In this document: positions 34,818-43,447 of the stretch, piece after piece
Layout of the letters: each line of letters begins with the position of its first letter
Numbering within the stretch: the first letter of the stretch is position 1
Source: Gordonia sp. X0973
GTDB lineage: Bacteria > Actinomycetota > Actinomycetes > Mycobacteriales > Mycobacteriaceae
Direction of reading: 5' to 3'
Length of the DNA stretch: 64,000 bases
Assembly (NCBI RefSeq): GCF_013348785.1
Contig: NZ_CP054691.1
Location: forward strand, 3,410,001 to 3,474,000
The notes under the pieces: model-generated
The model's input: only the letters and a program-made list of their open reading frames with translations
What the model was told of the DNA's origin: nothing
Database searches by the model: none
Program-made: the position numbers and the translations under genes

Positions 34818-35182
34818 CGGACTACCTCACGCTCGACGACGCGCTGCTCGTCGCGCGCGAGTTCGGGTTTGTCGTCGGCGATCCAGGCCTGCTGGCTTCG
34901 GCGCTCGCCCGCCCCGCGACCACGGTGTTCGGCGACGATGCCTACCGCACGCTGCCGCGCAAGGCCGCCGCACTCCTGGAGAGCCTGGTTCGCAATCACC
35001 CCTTCATCGACGGCAACAAGCGAACCGGGTGGACGTTGATGGTGACGTTCTGTTACCTCAACGGCTACATCCACGACTTCACCACCGACGAGGGGTTCGA
35101 CCTCGTCATCGGCATCGCCGAGGGAGTGATCGACCTCGATTCAGTCGAGCAGCAGATCGCGCGGCACCTTATCGACCGCTAG
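34814..35182 (+). CDS. doc: Doc-like Fic-domain toxin
   Basis: 122 residues. The active-site loop HPFIDGNKRTGW fits the HxFx(D/E)GNxR Fic/Doc consensus; the rest matches Doc (an N-terminal LTLDDALLVAREFGF and LESLVRNHPF). Doc phosphorylates elongation factor Tu; other Fic enzymes transfer AMP. Starts with ATGA overlap on the antitoxin. Its end overlaps the convergent GT87 gene by four bases. Confidence 0.9.
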   Translation: MTDYLTLDDALLVAREFGFVVGDPGLLASALARPATTVFGDDAYRTLPRKAAALLESLVRNHPFIDGNKRTGWTLMVTFCYLNGYIHDFTTDEGFDLVIGIAEGVIDLDSVEQQIARHLIDR

Positions 35183-36663
35183 GCCGTCGCCGGAACCGCC
35201 TGCTTCGCCACATACGGCTGTGGGACGCGCAGTCCCATCGACGCCAACGGCTGGCGCGGCTGAGCTTTGACGAACGCGAAGATCAAGTAGACCAGCAGGA
35301 CCGCGTGGACCCAGACGCCGAAGTTGACGCCACCGATGACCCACCACTTCATCGGCGGATGCGACGGGTCGTTGATGATGCCGAAGAGCCGGAAGATGGT
35401 GAGATCCAGCGACAGGTCGGCGACGAGGTAGAGCGCGATCACCTGCCACCGGATGTTCAGCAGCACGAAGAACGGGAGGATCCACAGCGTGTACTGCGGC
35501 GAGTGCACCTTGTGGAACACCATGAATCCGGCGAGCATCGCGCCGCTCACACCGATCCACGGGTACACGCCCAACGTCACCTTGTCCGGCGAATAGACCC
35601 GCCAGCCCAGGTACAGGGCGAGGACGAAGGACGCGGCGATGAGCAGCGGCGACGCGACGCCGACGATCGAGTTCAGCGTGTCACTGGGCGCGTAGGAGCC
35701 GGGCTTGCCACCGGTCAGGATTCGCCAGCCCCAGTACCAGATGGAGTTGGTGTCGACGTCGGCCTTGCGCTTGCCCTGGAAGGAGAGCGACGCCCGCCAC
35801 CCCGCCCAGCCGAAGATCATGAACGGCCCCTGGGTGAGCGCGACGGTGGCCGCGGCCGCGCCGATCGTCGTCCAGAATCCACGCCAGTCCAGACCGGCCG
35901 CGACCTCGCGCGGCGTCCGGAACCGGGCGATGAAGCCGCCGTCGCGGGTCAGCACGTAGAGGGCCAGCGGCAACACGAAGAATCCCGGGTACAGCTTGAG
36001 GCTGAATCCGATGCCGAAGAGGACCGCCGCCCAGGCCGCCGCGGTCCGCGGTTTCAGGCGCGGCTCGCCGTCGGGTTTGCGCGACGCACCCCAGGCGACG
36101 ACGGCGATGCCGCCGACGGCGGTCGCGACGACGGGCAGCTCCCAGTTGTGGAAGGCGTAGAGGACCAGCGGCGGGGTCGCCGCCCACAGCAACGCCCACC
36201 AGCGCACCAGATAGACCAGCAGCAGGGTGACGAGGATGCCGAAGGGCGCGAGGATCAACACCGAGTGCTCGAAGAAGGCTTTGTCGGTGTGGGCGCCGAT
36301 GGCGCCGAGCCACATCAGCATCCCGGAGAGCACCGGGTATTCGACGGTGCCGCCGTAGATGTGGCCGGCGTCGGTGATCCCGCCGTGGATGTAGGGGAAC
36401 ACGTGGTGGTTGATGTCGCGCCCCACCCAGAGGTTCATCATGTCCGAGTAGCAGGGGATCACCGCGTGCGGATCGCCGATCGGCCAGCGCCGCGAGCGCC
36501 CCTCGGCGTTGAACGGCGCACCGCCGCACTTCGCCTTGGCGTGGAAGCTCCACGCCATCGCGAGGACGGTGAACAGCAGGGCGACGACGGTCGCGAGTAC
36601 CGAATCTCCTGCCCGGGTCCGATCGAAAGGGCCGAAGGCGCGGTCCTTGCCGCCGTTAGACAT
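35179..36663 (-). CDS. GT87-family polytopic membrane glycosyltransferase
   Basis: 494 residues from ATG 36663 (MSNGGKDRAFGPFDRTRAGD). About ten membrane helices, the first VLATVVALLFTVLAMAWSF. The first large loop holds CYSDMMNLWVGRDINHHVFPYI with acidic residues as in GT-C polyprenyl-sugar enzymes. This is a second gene of the GT87 type in the window, on the opposite strand to the first and not closely similar in sequence. Probably acts in envelope arabinan or mannan assembly. Continuation of the open frame upstream to 36885 is repeat DNA. Confidence 0.82.
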   Translation of the reverse strand: MSNGGKDRAFGPFDRTRAGDSVLATVVALLFTVLAMAWSFHAKAKCGGAPFNAEGRSRRWPIGDPHAVIPCYSDMMNLWVGRDINHHVFPYIHGGITDAGHIYGGTVEYPVLSGMLMWLGAIGAHTDKAFFEHSVLILAPFGILVTLLLVYLVRWWALLWAATPPLVLYAFHNWELPVVATAVGGIAVVAWGASRKPDGEPRLKPRTAAAWAAVLFGIGFSLKLYPGFFVLPLALYVLTRDGGFIARFRTPREVAAGLDWRGFWTTIGAAAATVALTQGPFMIFGWAGWRASLSFQGKRKADVDTNSIWYWGWRILTGGKPGSYAPSDTLNSIVGVASPLLIAASFVLALYLGWRVYSPDKVTLGVYPWIGVSGAMLAGFMVFHKVHSPQYTLWILPFFVLLNIRWQVIALYLVADLSLDLTIFRLFGIINDPSHPPMKWWVIGGVNFGVWVHAVLLVYLIFAFVKAQPRQPLASMGLRVPQPYVAKQAVPATA

Positions 36664-36687
36664 GCGGTACACGTTAGCCCGTACCCC

Positions 36688-36840
36688 GGTGGTCGAGTGG
36701 GTTCGACGGTGGTCGGGCACCCCAAGACGACGGTGGTCGGGCACCGAAGATGGCGGTCGAGTGGGTCCGACGATGGTCGAGTAGGTCCCGACGATGGTCG
36801 AGTGGATCCGAGCCCCTGGGCGAGGAACCGTATCGAGACC
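36688..36840 (+). repeat. Tandem GGTCGAGTG units ending in a 48-bp element
   Basis: Several 20-22-bp units containing GGTGGTCGAGTGG or GGTGGTCGGGCACC run from about 36688. They end in a copy of the 48-bp element at 36793-36840, which differs from the aftD copy by one base (GATGG for GGTGG). The region from 36664 to 36882 holds nothing else that I can identify. Confidence 0.85.
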
Positions 36841-36882
36841 TCGCAACCCGCGACGGTGGACGCAACCGACGATTTCGCAGGT

Positions 36883-36951
36883 CAACCGCTCGTCGTGTAT
36901 CTTTGAGCGGTTGCCGACGCAGGCGACCCTCCTGCCGCGGAACGTCCGCGG
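36883..36951 (+). promoter_or_regulatory. rpsF leader with two hairpins
   Basis: CAACCGCTC (36883-36891) pairs exactly with GAGCGGTTG (36905-36913), and CCGCGGA (36935-36941) pairs with TCCGCGG (36945-36951), followed by CCG. In many bacteria a leader hairpin with a CCG motif binds the S6:S18 pair and represses this operon. The second stem could be that element, but I cannot confirm it. TAGGAGGTGATG at 36963 onward provides the ribosome-binding site. Confidence 0.35.
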
Positions 36952-36982
36952 CCGATTAGCCCATAGGAGGTGATGTGGTCTT

Positions 36983-37264
36983 ATGCGTCACTACGAATTG
37001 ATGGTGATCCTCGATCCGAGTCTGGACGAGCGCACCGTCGCACCCTCACTGGATACCTTCCTCAATGTCGTCCGCAAGGATGGCGGCTCGGTGGATGGTG
37101 TCGACATTTGGGGCAAGCGCCGTCTTGCCTACGAAATCGACAAGAACAGCGAAGGCATCTACGCGGTCATCGACCTGAACGCGGAGCCCGCGACTGTCAG
37201 CGAGCTCGACCGTCAGCTGAAGCTGAACGAGTCGGTCATGCGGACCAAGGTCCTGCGCAAGTGA
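36983..37264 (+). CDS. rpsF: 30S ribosomal protein S6
   Basis: 93 residues ([20 protein letters not shown]). Typical S6 features: the opening [31 protein letters not shown] in the middle, and [14 protein letters not shown] at the end. It forms a dimer with S18 on the platform of the small subunit. First gene of the rpsF-ssb-rpsR-rplI operon, 135 bp before ssb. Confidence 0.98.
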   Translation: MRHYELMVILDPSLDERTVAPSLDTFLNVVRKDGGSVDGVDIWGKRRLAYEIDKNSEGIYAVIDLNAEPATVSELDRQLKLNESVMRTKVLRK

Positions 37265-37399
37265 GCTGAGGGCGCGAGTTCTGCACGAACACTCGCGCCT
37301 GTCGGTGCCGGTCCATAGGCTGGGAGGAAATCCCGGCTGGAACGGCACGTCGAGCACCTGCCCACCATCGGAACACCACGATCCTCGAGGGGAAAGCAC

Positions 37400-37900
37400 A
37401 TGGCTGGAGAAACGGTTATCACCGTCATCGGGAATCTGACGGCCGACCCGGAATTGCGGTTCACGCCGTCCGGCGCCGCGGTCGCCAACTTCACGGTGGC
37501 GTCGACGCCGCGCACTTTCGATCGTCAGACCAATGAATGGAAAGACGGCGAAGCGCTCTTCCTGCGGTGCAACATCTGGCGCGAGGCCGCCGAGAACGTG
37601 ACCGAATCCCTGCAGAAGGGGATGCGCGTCATCGTTTCCGGTCGCCTCAAGCAGCGCTCCTTCGAGACTCGCGAAGGTGAGAAGCGAACGGTGTATGAGC
37701 TCGACGTCGACGAGATCGGCCCGTCGTTGCGGTATGCCACGGCCAAGGTCACGCGCGCTTCGCGTGGTGGCGGCGGTGGCGGTTTCGGTGGCGGAGGCGG
37801 CGCAAGCCGTCCCGCGTCGAGCCAGCCCGCGGCGAACGAGGATCCGTGGGGCTCTGCCCCCGCGGCCTCGGGCGGTGCCTCGGACGAACCACCATTCTGA
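37400..37900 (+). CDS. ssb: Single-stranded DNA-binding protein
   Basis: 166 residues. The OB-fold occupies residues 1-115 ([50 protein letters not shown]). A Gly/Ser/Ala-rich linker ([16 protein letters not shown]) and the acidic tip DEPPF, which recruits repair and replication proteins, follow. Preceded by GAGGGGAAAGC. Lies in the ribosomal operon as in mycobacteria. Confidence 0.97.
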   Translation: MAGETVITVIGNLTADPELRFTPSGAAVANFTVASTPRTFDRQTNEWKDGEALFLRCNIWREAAENVTESLQKGMRVIVSGRLKQRSFETREGEKRTVYELDVDEIGPSLRYATAKVTRASRGGGGGGFGGGGGASRPASSQPAANEDPWGSAPAASGGASDEPPF

Positions 37901-37919
37901 GATCTATCTGGAGTAATAC

Positions 37920-38174
37920 ATGCCAAAGCAAAAGGGTCGGAAGCCCCGCGTCGAAAAGGTCATCAAGGCCAAAGCGTGCAGCTTCTGCAAGGAAAAGGGC
38001 CAGGTCATCGACTACAAGGACACCGCGCTGCTGCGTCGGTTCCTGTCGGACCGCGGCAAGATCCGTTCGCGTCGAGTGACTGGTAACTGCGTGCAGCACC
38101 AGCGCGACATCGCGATCGCCGTCAAGAACTCGCGCGAGGTGGCGCTGTTGCCGTTCACCTCGACGGGCCGCTGA
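37920..38174 (+). CDS. rpsR: 30S ribosomal protein S18
   Basis: 84 residues ([20 protein letters not shown]). The pattern [15 protein letters not shown] followed by [29 protein letters not shown] is standard S18. It keeps CxxC and a further Cys/His, so it is the zinc-binding form; actinobacteria often carry a zinc-free paralogue elsewhere under zuR control. It pairs with S6. Confidence 0.97.
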   Translation: MPKQKGRKPRVEKVIKAKACSFCKEKGQVIDYKDTALLRRFLSDRGKIRSRRVTGNCVQHQRDIAIAVKNSREVALLPFTSTGR

Positions 38175-38191
38175 GCGGGAAGGGATCAGAT

Positions 38192-38647
38192 ATGAAACTC
38201 ATCCTGACTGCCGCTGTCGAGAACCTCGGTGTCGCCGGCGACATCGTCGAGGTCAAGGACGGCTACGGCCGCAACTACCTGCTGCCGCGCGGCCTGGCGA
38301 TCGTCGCCACCAAGGGCGCCGAGAAGCAGGTCGAGGGCATCAAGCGGGCGCGCGACGCCCGTGAGGTGCGCGACGTGGAGCACGCCAACGAGCTGAAGCA
38401 GGCCCTCGAGGGCCTCGCCTCGGTGCAGTTGGGCGTCAAGACGCATGACTCGGGCAAGCTGTTCGGCTCGGTCACCGTCACCGACGTGGTCGGCGCTATC
38501 AAGAGCGCCGGCGGCCCCGCCGTCGACAAGCGCAACGTGGAGCTGCCGAAGGGCCACATCAAGGCCACCGGCACCTACCCGGTTGTCGTGAAGCTGCACC
38601 CGAACGTCGCCGCCAACGTCGAGTTGGCCGTCGTCGCCGCGGAGTAG
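38192..38647 (+). CDS. rplI: 50S ribosomal protein L9
   Basis: 151 residues ([20 protein letters not shown]). The N-terminal domain with [20 protein letters not shown], the long helix ([20 protein letters not shown]) and the C-terminal domain ([11 protein letters not shown]) agree with L9. Last gene of the operon, followed by a strong hairpin. Confidence 0.98.
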   Translation: MKLILTAAVENLGVAGDIVEVKDGYGRNYLLPRGLAIVATKGAEKQVEGIKRARDAREVRDVEHANELKQALEGLASVQLGVKTHDSGKLFGSVTVTDVVGAIKSAGGPAVDKRNVELPKGHIKATGTYPVVVKLHPNVAANVELAVVAAE

Positions 38648-38663
38648 ACACGCACTAAACGAG

Positions 38664-38700
38664 AGCCGCCGCCTGGGATTCCAGGCGGCGGCTTTCGTTT
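38664..38700 (+). terminator. Terminator of the rpsF-rplI operon
   Basis: AGCCGCCGCCTGG (38664-38676), loop GATT, and CCAGGCGGCGGCT (38681-38693) form a perfect 13-bp stem, followed by TTCGTTTT. This is a textbook intrinsic terminator. Confidence 0.93.
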
Positions 38701-38703
38701 TGT

Positions 38704-38897
38704 CGGTGATCGAGTGGTCTCGTCGGCGGTCGAGTAGTCCCGTCGGTGGTCGAGTGCCGAAAGACAGCGGTCGAGTACCGAAAGACGGTGGTCGAGTGCC
38801 GAAAGACAGTGGTCGAGTACCGAAAGACGGTGGTCGAGTGGTCCCCATCGGTGGTCGAGTGGATCCGAGCCGCAAGGCGAGGAACCGTATCGAGACC
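38704..38897 (+). repeat. Array of 20-21-bp tandem units ending in a 48-bp element
   Basis: Units begin at 38704, 38724, 38744, 38765, 38786, 38807 and 38828; each has CGGTGGTCGAGTG(C/G) or a close variant, and the middle four alternate CGGTGGTCGAGTGCCGAAAG with CAGYGGTCGAGTACCGAAAG. The 48-bp element at 38850-38897 closes the array with centre GCCGCAAGGC. It fills the gap between the rplI terminator and the next gene. Confidence 0.9.
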
Positions 38898-38920
38898 CCG
38901 CACGCCCGACCTCGCTACCG

Positions 38921-39487
38921 CTACCAGCGCAGGCTCTTGGGCAGCTTGTACTTCGGCGGGTTCGGGCTGTGCACGTCGGCGGGACCGATGAACTTGTGCC
39001 ACTTGGGGCTGATGACGAATCCGCGGCCGGCGCTCCACATGCAGGAGACGACGGCCGGGCGCGGGCGGGCACAGGTGACGTCGTAGATCGAGATGCTGCG
39101 CCCCACGGGCAGCACGGGCGCCCGGAAGTGGGCCTGGGGCACCAAGTTGACCGTCGGTGCGGCAAGGCCCTCCGGGGTGATCCACCAGGGGCCCTGATGG
39201 GCCGCCAGGAGCACGCCCTGCATCCCGGCGGGCGCGGTGGCCGGATGGCCCTTGCACGCGACGTAGCCGGGCGCCTGCCCGATGGAGCAGTAGAACGGGG
39301 GGCTCTGGAAGAAGGCGCGGCCGTTGTTGTCGTAGTTGTACGAGACGTAGCGCGAGGAGTCGACGGCCGGATACTTGGCGAAGTCGAGTTCGGGCGGCGT
39401 TGCGGCTGACGCCACGCCAGGGGCGAGCGCCAGGACGGAGCCGGCCGCGACGATCGCGGTCAGTGCGCGCAGCAGTGCAGTTTTCAT
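38921..39487 (-). CDS. Secreted protein of unknown function
   Basis: 188 residues. Sec signal peptide (MKTALLRALTAIVAAGSVLA to ASAA, cleaved near residue 28) and then a compact domain with four Cys (FYCSIGQ, VACKGH, VTCARP, VSCMWS), probably two disulfides. SAGRGFVISPKWHKF near the end is distinctive. I know similar secreted proteins from related actinobacteria but no function. Start ATG is preceded by a GGGGGAATG region. Confidence 0.8.
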   Translation of the reverse strand: MKTALLRALTAIVAAGSVLALAPGVASAATPPELDFAKYPAVDSSRYVSYNYDNNGRAFFQSPPFYCSIGQAPGYVACKGHPATAPAGMQGVLLAAHQGPWWITPEGLAAPTVNLVPQAHFRAPVLPVGRSISIYDVTCARPRPAVVSCMWSAGRGFVISPKWHKFIGPADVHSPNPPKYKLPKSLRW

Positions 39488-39710
39488 TCGGGCATTCCCC
39501 CTAAGTTTGCTGTCTCACATTTCACCACGGCGAAGGCCGCTGCGGGTCGGCTGGGGATAAATCTGATCAATCCCGTTGCCCGGATCGACACAGGCCCCGA
39601 AAGTTGTGACGCCGTTCACATTGTGTATGCGCGAACAGGGTTGAGGGTTTCCTTGAGACTTGTTCCGGCGCGTTGCGCACGACACGCCGTAACAACCCCA
39701 ACTCACCCCC

Positions 39711-39850
39711 TGTGGATTGCGTCTACGCATGCTGATCAGCGGAAACCATCTGCGATACGCGGTTACCGGAAAGTTTTCCCCGGATCTATACACAGCCCGA
39801 CGCCCACGACGCGAAACAATCCACAGTTTCTCCACAGGCTCCTACACAGC
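39711..39850. promoter_or_regulatory. Cluster of DnaA-box-like sites upstream of dnaB
   Basis: TGTGGATT at 39711 (AATCCACA on the other strand), AATCCACA at 39818-39825, CTCCACA at 39830-39836, and the weaker TATACACAG at 39787 and CTACACAG at 39842 lie in the 570-bp gap between the secreted-protein gene and dnaB. They resemble the actinobacterial DnaA box TTGTCCACA. The rest of 39488-40054 holds no gene I can support, though GGGATAAATC at about 39552 may be another weak site. Control of dnaB by DnaA is possible. Confidence 0.4.
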
Positions 39851-40054
39851 CAGCGTTTGAGGTCGTTTGCGATCACCAATAATCTCTGTCCCGGTAGATC
39901 GCCACTGCCCTTCACGACAGCGGCGGCGGGACGGCACCGGGGGACTCCCCGGGAACCTCCCCCGTCGTTGTCAGAGGGTGGGCGTATCAAAGACGTAGGC
40001 GGGCCGACGCGGCCCAGAGACCGGGGCTGTCGAGTTCCGAAAGGGGGTGGGCGT

Positions 40055-42265
40055 GTGTCTGTGACCGAAGACCAGGGTCACGAACCGTTGCCCGAGGATT
40101 TGCCGAACGAAGACTTCGGCAGACAGCCCCCGCAAGACCAGGCAGCAGAGCAGTCCGTGCTCGGCGGCATGATGCTCTCCAAGGACGCCATCGCCGACGT
40201 GCTGGAGAAGATCCGGCCCGGCGACTTCTATCTCCCGTCGCACCAGGCGGTGTACGACGCGATCCTCGACCTGTACGGCAAGGGCGAGCCGGCCGACGCC
40301 GTCACCGTCGCGGCCGAGTTGGAGCGGCGCGGCAACCTCAAGCGCGTCGGCGGCGCCCCGTACCTGCACACGCTGATCTCGACCGTGCCGACGGCCGCGA
40401 ACGCCGGGTTCTATGCGGAGATCGTCGCGGAGAAGGCGATTCTGCGCCGTCTCGTCGAGGCCGGTACGCGCATCGTGCAGTACGGCTACGCCGGCGGCGA
40501 AGGCCAGGACGTGGCCGAGGTCGTCGACCGCGCGCAGGCCGAGGTGTACGACGTCACCGAGCGCCGTACCGCCGAAGACTACGTCCCGTTGGAGCAGTTG
40601 CTGCAGCCGACGATGGACGAGCTCGACTCGATCGCGTCGCGCGGCGGCATTTCCCTCGGCGTCCCAACGGGTTTCGCCGATCTCGACAAGCTGACCAACG
40701 GGCTGCACCCCGGGCAGATGATCATCGTCGCGGCACGCCCCGGCGTCGGGAAGGCACTGGCCCTCGACACTCCCCTGCCGACGCCCGACGGCTGGACGAC
40801 GATGGGCAACGTCTCCGTCGGCGACATGCTCCTCGACGCCGACGGGAAGCCGACGCGGGTGGTCGCGAGCACCGACGTGCTGACCGACCGGCCGTGCTAC
40901 GCCGTGCGGTTCAACGACGGCGGCGTGCTCGTCGCCGACGCGCAGCACCAGTGGGAGGCGCAGCTGGGCGAACACACCGTCGTCGCGACGACCGAGCAGC
41001 TGCGCTCGCATATCGGGTGCGCGTCCGTGCGCAATGCCTCGCCGCTCGAGTTGCCGAAGCGACGTTTCGCGTACGGGCCGTACACGGTGGGCGCCCTGGC
41101 CGGGATGGCGTTCGACGACCCGGAGATCGGGATGCGCATCGACGCCGAGGGCGAAGTCGACGTGATGACGCTGATGTCGGATCTGGGCGGGCAGGTGCCC
41201 GTCGAGTACCTGCGCGGCTCGATCGCACAGCGACGCGCGCTGCTGGCGGGCATTCTCGACGCCCGCGCGGTGGTGGAGGACGACGGGCGGATCACCGTCG
41301 CCGCCGCAACCCGGCACATGACGTTCATCGTCGCCGATCTGGTTGCCGGCCTGGGGTATTCGTACCGACGGCTGGCGTCGGGGTGGCTGAGCGTCGACGC
41401 CGACGACGACGTGTTCACCGTTCACCACAAGGCGATCCGCCACAAGGAGCTGCGGCAGCCGTCGCGGTCGCGGCGGATCGTGGCGATCACACCCGTGCCG
41501 ACGGTGCCGGTGCGCTGCGTGCAGGTGGACAACGCCGATCACCTGTACCTGGCCGGCGAGGCGATGGTGCCGACGCACAACTCGACGCTGGCGATGGACT
41601 TCCTGCGGTCGTGCTCGGTCCACCACGGGCTAACCAGCGCCATGTTCTCGTTGGAAATGAGTAAGAACGAGATCGTCATGCGCCTGCTCTCGGCCGAGGC
41701 GAAGGTGAAGCTGGCCGACATGCGCGCCGGCTCGATGAGCGACGACGACTGGACGCGCCTGGCGCGCCGGATGGGTGAGATCTCCGAGGCGCCGCTGTTC
41801 ATCGACGATTCGCCGAACCTGACGATGATGGAGATCCGCGCGAAGGCGCGCCGCTTGAAGCAACGGCACGACCTGAAGATGGTCGTGGTGGACTACATGC
41901 AGCTGATGACGTCGGGCAAGAAGGTCGAGTCGCGTCAGCAAGAGGTCTCGGAGTTCTCGAGGTCGTTGAAGCTGTTGGCGAAGGAACTCGAAGTTCCGGT
42001 GATCGCCATCTCCCAGCTGAACCGTGGTCCGGAGCAGCGTACCGACAAACGTCCCCAGGTCTCTGACCTGCGTGAGTCGGGATCGCTAGAGCAGGATGCC
42101 GATATGGTGATCCTGCTCCACCGCCCCGATTCGATCGAGCGCGACGACCCACGAGCCGGCGAGGCCGACATCATCGTGGGTAAGCACCGTAACGGGCCCA
42201 CCGCGACCATCACCGTGGCCCACCAACTCCACCTCAGCCGCTTTGTGGACATGGCGCGGGGTTAG
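40055..42265 (+). CDS. dnaB: Replicative DNA helicase DnaB, containing an intein
   Basis: 736 residues before splicing, about 460 after. GTG 40055 (or GTG 40061) is preceded by AAAGGGGGTGGGC. The N-terminal domain (PPQDQAAEQSVLGGMMLSKD) and linker precede the RecA-like helicase domain with LGVPTGFADLDKLTNGLHPG. Walker A, ARPGVGK-S, is split between Lys233 and Ser by an intein. After it come STLAMDFLRSC, MFSLEMSKNEIVMRLL, VVVDYMQLMTSGKK and QLNRGPEQRTDKRPQVSDLRESG, all DnaB motifs. It unwinds DNA ahead of the replisome. Function depends on accurate protein splicing. Mycobacterial dnaB genes also carry inteins at related sites. Confidence 0.97.
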   Translation: MSVTEDQGHEPLPEDLPNEDFGRQPPQDQAAEQSVLGGMMLSKDAIADVLEKIRPGDFYLPSHQAVYDAILDLYGKGEPADAVTVAAELERRGNLKRVGGAPYLHTLISTVPTAANAGFYAEIVAEKAILRRLVEAGTRIVQYGYAGGEGQDVAEVVDRAQAEVYDVTERRTAEDYVPLEQLLQPTMDELDSIASRGGISLGVPTGFADLDKLTNGLHPGQMIIVAARPGVGKALALDTPLPTPDGWTTMGNVSVGDMLLDADGKPTRVVASTDVLTDRPCYAVRFNDGGVLVADAQHQWEAQLGEHTVVATTEQLRSHIGCASVRNASPLELPKRRFAYGPYTVGALAGMAFDDPEIGMRIDAEGEVDVMTLMSDLGGQVPVEYLRGSIAQRRALLAGILDARAVVEDDGRITVAAATRHMTFIVADLVAGLGYSYRRLASGWLSVDADDDVFTVHHKAIRHKELRQPSRSRRIVAITPVPTVPVRCVQVDNADHLYLAGEAMVPTHNSTLAMDFLRSCSVHHGLTSAMFSLEMSKNEIVMRLLSAEAKVKLADMRAGSMSDDDWTRLARRMGEISEAPLFIDDSPNLTMMEIRAKARRLKQRHDLKMVVVDYMQLMTSGKKVESRQQEVSEFSRSLKLLAKELEVPVIAISQLNRGPEQRTDKRPQVSDLRESGSLEQDADMVILLHRPDSIERDDPRAGEADIIVGKHRNGPTATITVAHQLHLSRFVDMARG
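40754..41581 (+). other. DnaB intein with class-3-like features
   Basis: 276 residues inserted after the Walker A lysine. It begins with Ala (ALALDTPLPTPDGWTTMGNV) rather than Cys or Ser and ends in VPTHN before Ser. Trp follows the block B histidine (ADAQHQW), Cys is in block F (VRCVQVDNADHLYLAG), and Thr is in VPTHN. Those three residues are the WCT set of class 3 inteins, which start splicing from the internal Cys. The central part (QRRALLAGILDARAVVEDDG) looks like a worn LAGLIDADG endonuclease, so homing is probably lost. Confidence 0.82.
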
Positions 42266-42539
42266 GGTATCCCCTTGTCGAGATGCAGCGAAGATTAGCA
42301 AGGTGGTCCCGCTTGTTTAACAAGCCTGATCACGGCGTAAGAATCGCCCTGACTAGGGCAAACATGGTCAGGCGAGCGTTGCCCGTAGCCCGCGTTTCGG
42401 TATGATTTCCTGCTAATTTTGCCGGGGAATCTATTCCTGGAAATCGCCGAGTGCGCGGGTGAAACCGGGCGACGAAGGGGCTGAAGTGACCGGCGGCTGG
42501 CGGCAGGCTATCGGCGATTGGCTTGTGGGATGAGCTCGT
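42266..42539. other. Non-coding stretch downstream of dnaB
   Basis: No gene is evident. TGTCGAGATGCAGCG begins at 42276, just after the dnaB stop, GATTAGCAAGG lies at 42293, and GATTTCCTGCTAATTTTG occurs near 42407. The last resembles GATTTCTTGCTAGATTTGG at 43482 upstream of tnsA. These may be transposase-binding sites or chance. Confidence 0.3.
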
Positions 42540-43358
42540 CTAATTCGCAGATGACGTTGGTGCTGGTTTTGGGGATGTGCTCGGCGGATTCGACGCTTGC
42601 TCGGTGACTCCGTGACCGGGCTTGGTCAGCGGAAGGGTTGCGAGGTGCTTCTGGAGCCGCTTCGACATCGGCATGAACGTGACGAAGGTCAGGCTTCCCG
42701 AGACAACCGCGCCTACCAGCGGCACGACCTTGGCTGCGCTCTTGGCGAAGACCTGCTTGGTCATCTGAATGCCCAGGAGCCCTGCAACCTTCTTGACCAC
42801 CGGATATATCGCACCCTTGGTGAGAGCCTTCTGCGGCAGCTTCCTGGCCACTTCACTTGCGATCAACTTCGAGACTTGCGCCACGCCGGCCTGGGCCGCG
42901 TTCACGCCAAACATCACGCCGATGAACAGCGTGAGCATGCTTTCGGTCGCGGAGTCCATTCCGTCGGCGCTGTCGTCGAAGAGCTCCGGCCAGCTGTAGA
43001 TGTAGGCGAGCTTCTGGACGACGCGAAGAAGGTGCCCATAGTACTGCGCGATATCAGCCGGGACCGTGCCGATCGCTGCGAGGCCTCCAGGGATGCCGGC
43101 TGCCGTGGAAAGTGTCGTCACCTTGCCGGTCTCGAACTTGATCACGCTGTTGGCGATCTTGTCGATCACTTGAGGTGTTACGCCTGCTTCGGCCGGTGTT
43201 GTGGCGATAGCGAGTTTGATCTGCTCGTCGGTGCAGTATCGCTTCAGCTCTCTGCGGAGGAAGGCCTCCCGGTTGATCTGCACACCCGGCAGCTGAGCCG
43301 ATGCCTGCAGCGTCTGCTCGAACTTCGTCGACGGAGCGACCTGATTGCCTTTGGCCAT
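42540..43358 (-). CDS. EcsC-like protein
   Basis: 272 residues from ATG 43358 (MAKGNQVAPSTKFEQTLQAS). Conserved-looking features: INREAFLRRELKRYCTDEQI, ATTPAEAGVTPQVIDKIANS, then a hydrophobic segment TTLSTAAGIPGGLAAIGTVPADIAQYYGHLLRVVQKLAY, and another near GAVVSGSLTFVTFMPM. The segment resembles the EcsC family as I remember it, whose role is unclear. It lies between dnaB and the Tn7-like genes; whether it is transposon cargo or chromosomal I cannot tell. The C-terminus is Pro/Ser-rich. Confidence 0.55.
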   Translation of the reverse strand: MAKGNQVAPSTKFEQTLQASAQLPGVQINREAFLRRELKRYCTDEQIKLAIATTPAEAGVTPQVIDKIANSVIKFETGKVTTLSTAAGIPGGLAAIGTVPADIAQYYGHLLRVVQKLAYIYSWPELFDDSADGMDSATESMLTLFIGVMFGVNAAQAGVAQVSKLIASEVARKLPQKALTKGAIYPVVKKVAGLLGIQMTKQVFAKSAAKVVPLVGAVVSGSLTFVTFMPMSKRLQKHLATLPLTKPGHGVTEQASNPPSTSPKPAPTSSAN

Positions 43359-43447
43359 GGGAGCAACCTATCGCAGCCTTCCGACACGGACCGCTGATGG
43401 GGCGAAGGAGACGTCGGCCTATCACCCGAAATGCCTCGCTGACCGAT

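Noticed and set aside
39711..39850. Chromosomal origin of replication
   Set aside because: DnaA-like sites are few and degenerate, and neither dnaA nor dnaN is adjacent. A regulatory site before dnaB is more economical.
42266..42539. tRNA or small RNA gene after dnaB
   Set aside because: I looked for a cloverleaf and a T-loop and found none; the inverted-repeat potential is weak.
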